DNA of 33,126 nucleotides from Actinomycetes bacterium (GTDB lineage: Bacteria; Actinomycetota; Actinomycetes; Propionibacteriales; Propionibacteriaceae), in NCBI GenBank assembly GCA_023393755.1, contig JAEXCA010000034.1:1-33126 (forward strand), read 5' to 3'. The notes under the pieces are model-generated. The model had not been told where the DNA came from. It did not search any database and saw only the letters and a list, made by a program, of their open reading frames with translations. The position numbers and the translations under genes were made by a program. Shown here one piece after another: positions 31,506 to 33,126 of the stretch. Numbering within the stretch: position 1 is the first letter of the stretch; every line of letters begins with the position of its first letter.

Positions 31506-32297
31506 CTACAGGACGGGGATGTGCATCCCGCCGTCGACGTGGAAGATCTCACCGGTGGAGTACGGGGTCTCACCGGAGGCCAGCAGGGAGACCGCCGCGG
31601 CCACGTCGGCCGGCCGCCCCCAGCGGGCGATCGGCACCGCGCCGGAGTCGAACAGGGCGTCGTACCTGGCGGTCACCGCCTCGGTCATGTCGGTCGCGAT
31701 CACGCCGGGTCGCACCTCGTAGACCACGATCCCCTCCGGGGCCAGCCGGGTGGCCCACAGCTGGGTCGCCATCGCCACGCCGGCCTTGGAGATGCAGTAG
31801 TCGCCCCGGTTGATCGAGACCGTGGTGGCCGAGATCGAGGAGACGTTGACGATGGTGGCGACCGGCCCGGCGGGCGGTTCGGGCGGCGCCGAGAGCGGCC
31901 CGCGCAGCGCGATCACCCGGTTGGCGAAGGCCTGGGTGAGGAAGTAGGGCCCGCGCAGGTTGATCCCGAGCACCCGGTCGAAGGAGTCGGTGGACGCCTC
32001 CAGCAGATCGGCCCGGACGTTGGGCGCGACGCCGGCGTTGTTGACCAGGACGTCCAGCCGTCCCCAGGCGTCCACCGCGTCGTCGACGAACCGGGCGTGG
32101 TCGGCCGGATCCGCCACCGAACCCCGGACGTAGCGCACCCGGGCGGCACTGCCGGCCAGGTGCCGCAGTTCGGTGAGAACGTCGACCGGTTCCTCGCGGG
32201 TGGCCAGGATGGACACCGCGAAGCCGTCGGTGATCAGCCGCCGGCTGATCCCCAGGCCGATCCCGCGGTTCCCGCCGGTGATGAGGGCGACAGGCAT
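31506..32297 (-). CDS. Short-chain dehydrogenase/reductase (SDR), 3-oxoacyl-ACP reductase-like
   Basis: 263 residues, classical SDR. Cofactor motif GGNRGIG at 8-14, NNAG at 86-89, catalytic Ser in NVSSIS (~153-155), and Y167-x-x-x-K171 in DYCISKAG. A short Pro-rich insertion (APPEPPAG, ~137-144) precedes the catalytic strand. A late SLLASGETPYSTGEIFHVDG is typical. Annotated relatives are often called FabG, but the operon context points to a sugar or polyol dehydrogenase. AGGAG lies before the ATG. 21 bp separate it from the FAD oxidoreductase. Confidence 0.92.
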   Translation of the reverse strand: MPVALITGGNRGIGLGISRRLITDGFAVSILATREEPVDVLTELRHLAGSAARVRYVRGSVADPADHARFVDDAVDAWGRLDVLVNNAGVAPNVRADLLEASTDSFDRVLGINLRGPYFLTQAFANRVIALRGPLSAPPEPPAGPVATIVNVSSISATTVSINRGDYCISKAGVAMATQLWATRLAPEGIVVYEVRPGVIATDMTEAVTARYDALFDSGAVPIARWGRPADVAAAVSLLASGETPYSTGEIFHVDGGMHIPVL

Positions 32298-32306
32298 GGA
32301 CGGCTC

Positions 32307-32993
32307 CTATTCCGAGGCTGGTACGGACGGTGGTTCGATGCGCTCCCGTAGCACCACCACGAGGAAGACGGCGACGCCCAGCGCGGGGATGACCAGCGGG
32401 CCGAGCTGCCAGGCGGAGAGCACCACCAGCGCGGCCGCCAACAGCAGGTAGGCGGCGTTCAGCGGGCCGGCCTCGAACCGGTCCCCGAGGCGGCGGATCG
32501 CGCCCGTCCACCCGGTGGTGGGCTCCCAGTCGCCGGCCAGCATCAGGACGATGACCGCGACCGCGGCGATCGCCAGCCAGCCGACCACGGTCATCACGAT
32601 GCCGAAACCGGTCAAGTCGGTGGGCGCGATCAGCAGCGACAGGATGGCGGCCGCCAACCCGGCCAGCATCGCCAGCCCGACCAGCAGGCCGCCGCCCAGG
32701 GCAGCCTTGAGGTCGCTGCCGAACAGCCGCGCGCCGGAGGCCTCGCCCTTCAGGTACCGGCGGAGATGCCGGGCACTGACCGCCAGGGCCAGTGGAAGGG
32801 TGATCAGCGGTAGGGAGAGCACGGTGGCGATCAGCCCGACCAGCATGATCTCGCCGAACAGGGCGAACCTGTTGCCGGCCCCGGGGAACCGCGGGACCCG
32901 GTAGCCGGGAACGGTGGGCCCCGAGCCCAGCGCGGCCGCGCGACGCTCGGTGTTCAGCCGGGCCCGCTGCCGACGGGGGGACTCGTGCGTCAT
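32307..32993 (-). CDS. YesL-like (DUF624) membrane protein
   Basis: 228 residues with about five to six membrane helices after a basic N-terminus (MTHESPRRQRARLNTERRA). FALFGEIMLVGLIATVLSLP and ITLPLALAVSARHLRRYLKG resemble the YesL/DUF624 family that accompanies ABC sugar transporters and LacI-type regulators. Start set at the ATG 32993, 6 bp after GGAGGAGG. It is the first gene of the operon seen here and starts ~30 bp downstream of the LacI operator. The role of YesL is not established; an accessory to carbohydrate uptake is generally assumed. Confidence 0.75.
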   Translation of the reverse strand: MTHESPRRQRARLNTERRAAALGSGPTVPGYRVPRFPGAGNRFALFGEIMLVGLIATVLSLPLITLPLALAVSARHLRRYLKGEASGARLFGSDLKAALGGGLLVGLAMLAGLAAAILSLLIAPTDLTGFGIVMTVVGWLAIAAVAVIVLMLAGDWEPTTGWTGAIRRLGDRFEAGPLNAAYLLLAAALVVLSAWQLGPLVIPALGVAVFLVVVLRERIEPPSVPASE

Positions 32994-33021
32994 GGTCCTC
33001 CTCCGGCCCGGCTGCATTGGA

Positions 33022-33029
33022 AAGCGCTT
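33022..33029. promoter_or_regulatory. LacI-family operator palindrome
   Basis: AAGCGCTT, a perfect 8-bp palindrome with the central CG step typical of LacI/GalR operators, flanked as GGAAAGCGCTTGCC. It lies about 30 bp before the yesL-like start and at the predicted transcription start, suiting repression by the operon's own LacI protein. Confidence 0.6.
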
Positions 33030-33035
33030 GCCGCC

Positions 33036-33065
33036 AACCTACACGGCTTGCCGACACCGGCGCAA
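33036..33065 (-). promoter_or_regulatory. Candidate promoter of the LacI-controlled operon
   Basis: On the minus strand TTGCGC (33060-33065) is followed after 18 bp by TAGGTT (33036-33041), a TAnnnT -10. The predicted start near 33029 lies within the operator palindrome. Confidence 0.4.
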
Positions 33066-33112
33066 CGGGAGGTGGCGTCCCCACCCGCTCCGCTCCGCGA
33101 GCCGGGAGCTGC

Positions 33113-33126
33113 GGACCGGGGGACGG
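33113..33126 (+). repeat. REP-like unit cut by the window end
   Basis: GGACCGGGGGACGG is identical to the first 14 bases of the unit repeated at 5346-5465. The rest lies outside the window. Confidence 0.75.

Overview
The window is chromosomal DNA from a very G+C-rich bacterium (roughly 70% by eye). Strong third-position GC bias, GTG and TTG starts, TAnnnT-type -10 elements and the gene families present suggest an actinomycete, possibly Propionibacteriales. The species is not determinable from sequence alone.

Layout. (1) 1-5321: a lactate module. A GntR/FadR-family repressor (C-terminus cut by the window edge) is divergent from a lactate permease and a fused FAD/Fe-S lactate dehydrogenase, with an 11-bp palindrome of the LldR type between them and a strong hairpin after them. 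(2) 5346-6424: a Y1/HUH REP-associated transposase (RAYT) flanked on both sides by palindromic repeats. Its 3' end overlaps a convergent beta-CASP metallohydrolase gene. (3) 7974-12145: a large secreted subtilase, a GNAT acetyltransferase and repeat-rich intergenic DNA. (4) 12196-14821: a small lipoprotein and two tandem membrane-anchored M23 (LytM) paralogues. (5) 14826-27043, minus strand: a tightly coupled operon for a contractile injection system (CIS). In transcription order it encodes a DUF4255/Pvc16-like terminator, sheath, tube, an unknown Arg/Pro-rich protein, a LysM-type linker, a VgrG-like spike, a PAAR-like tip, gp25, baseplate J fused to a probable beta-propeller, a tail-I-like wedge protein, and four membrane proteins. 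No AAA+ ATPase, tape measure or fibre gene is seen. (6) 27287-33029, minus strand: a LacI-controlled sugar or polyol catabolic operon (YesL-like membrane protein, SDR, FAD oxidoreductase, TIM-barrel isomerase/epimerase, LacI), with a LacI-type operator over its promoter.

The most unusual feature is a dispersed family of bulged hairpins with the core GGGGACGGTTC. I count seven sites in 33 kb. They flank the RAYT gene on both sides, punctuate most operon ends, and in two genes (the metallohydrolase and the unknown CIS gene) lie in frame and are translated. Stem arms differ between copies but stay paired, while the CGGT loop and the position of the bulge are kept. This looks like an actinobacterial REP/RAYT system. 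A separate, symmetric four-unit inverted repeat lies at 11981-12145.
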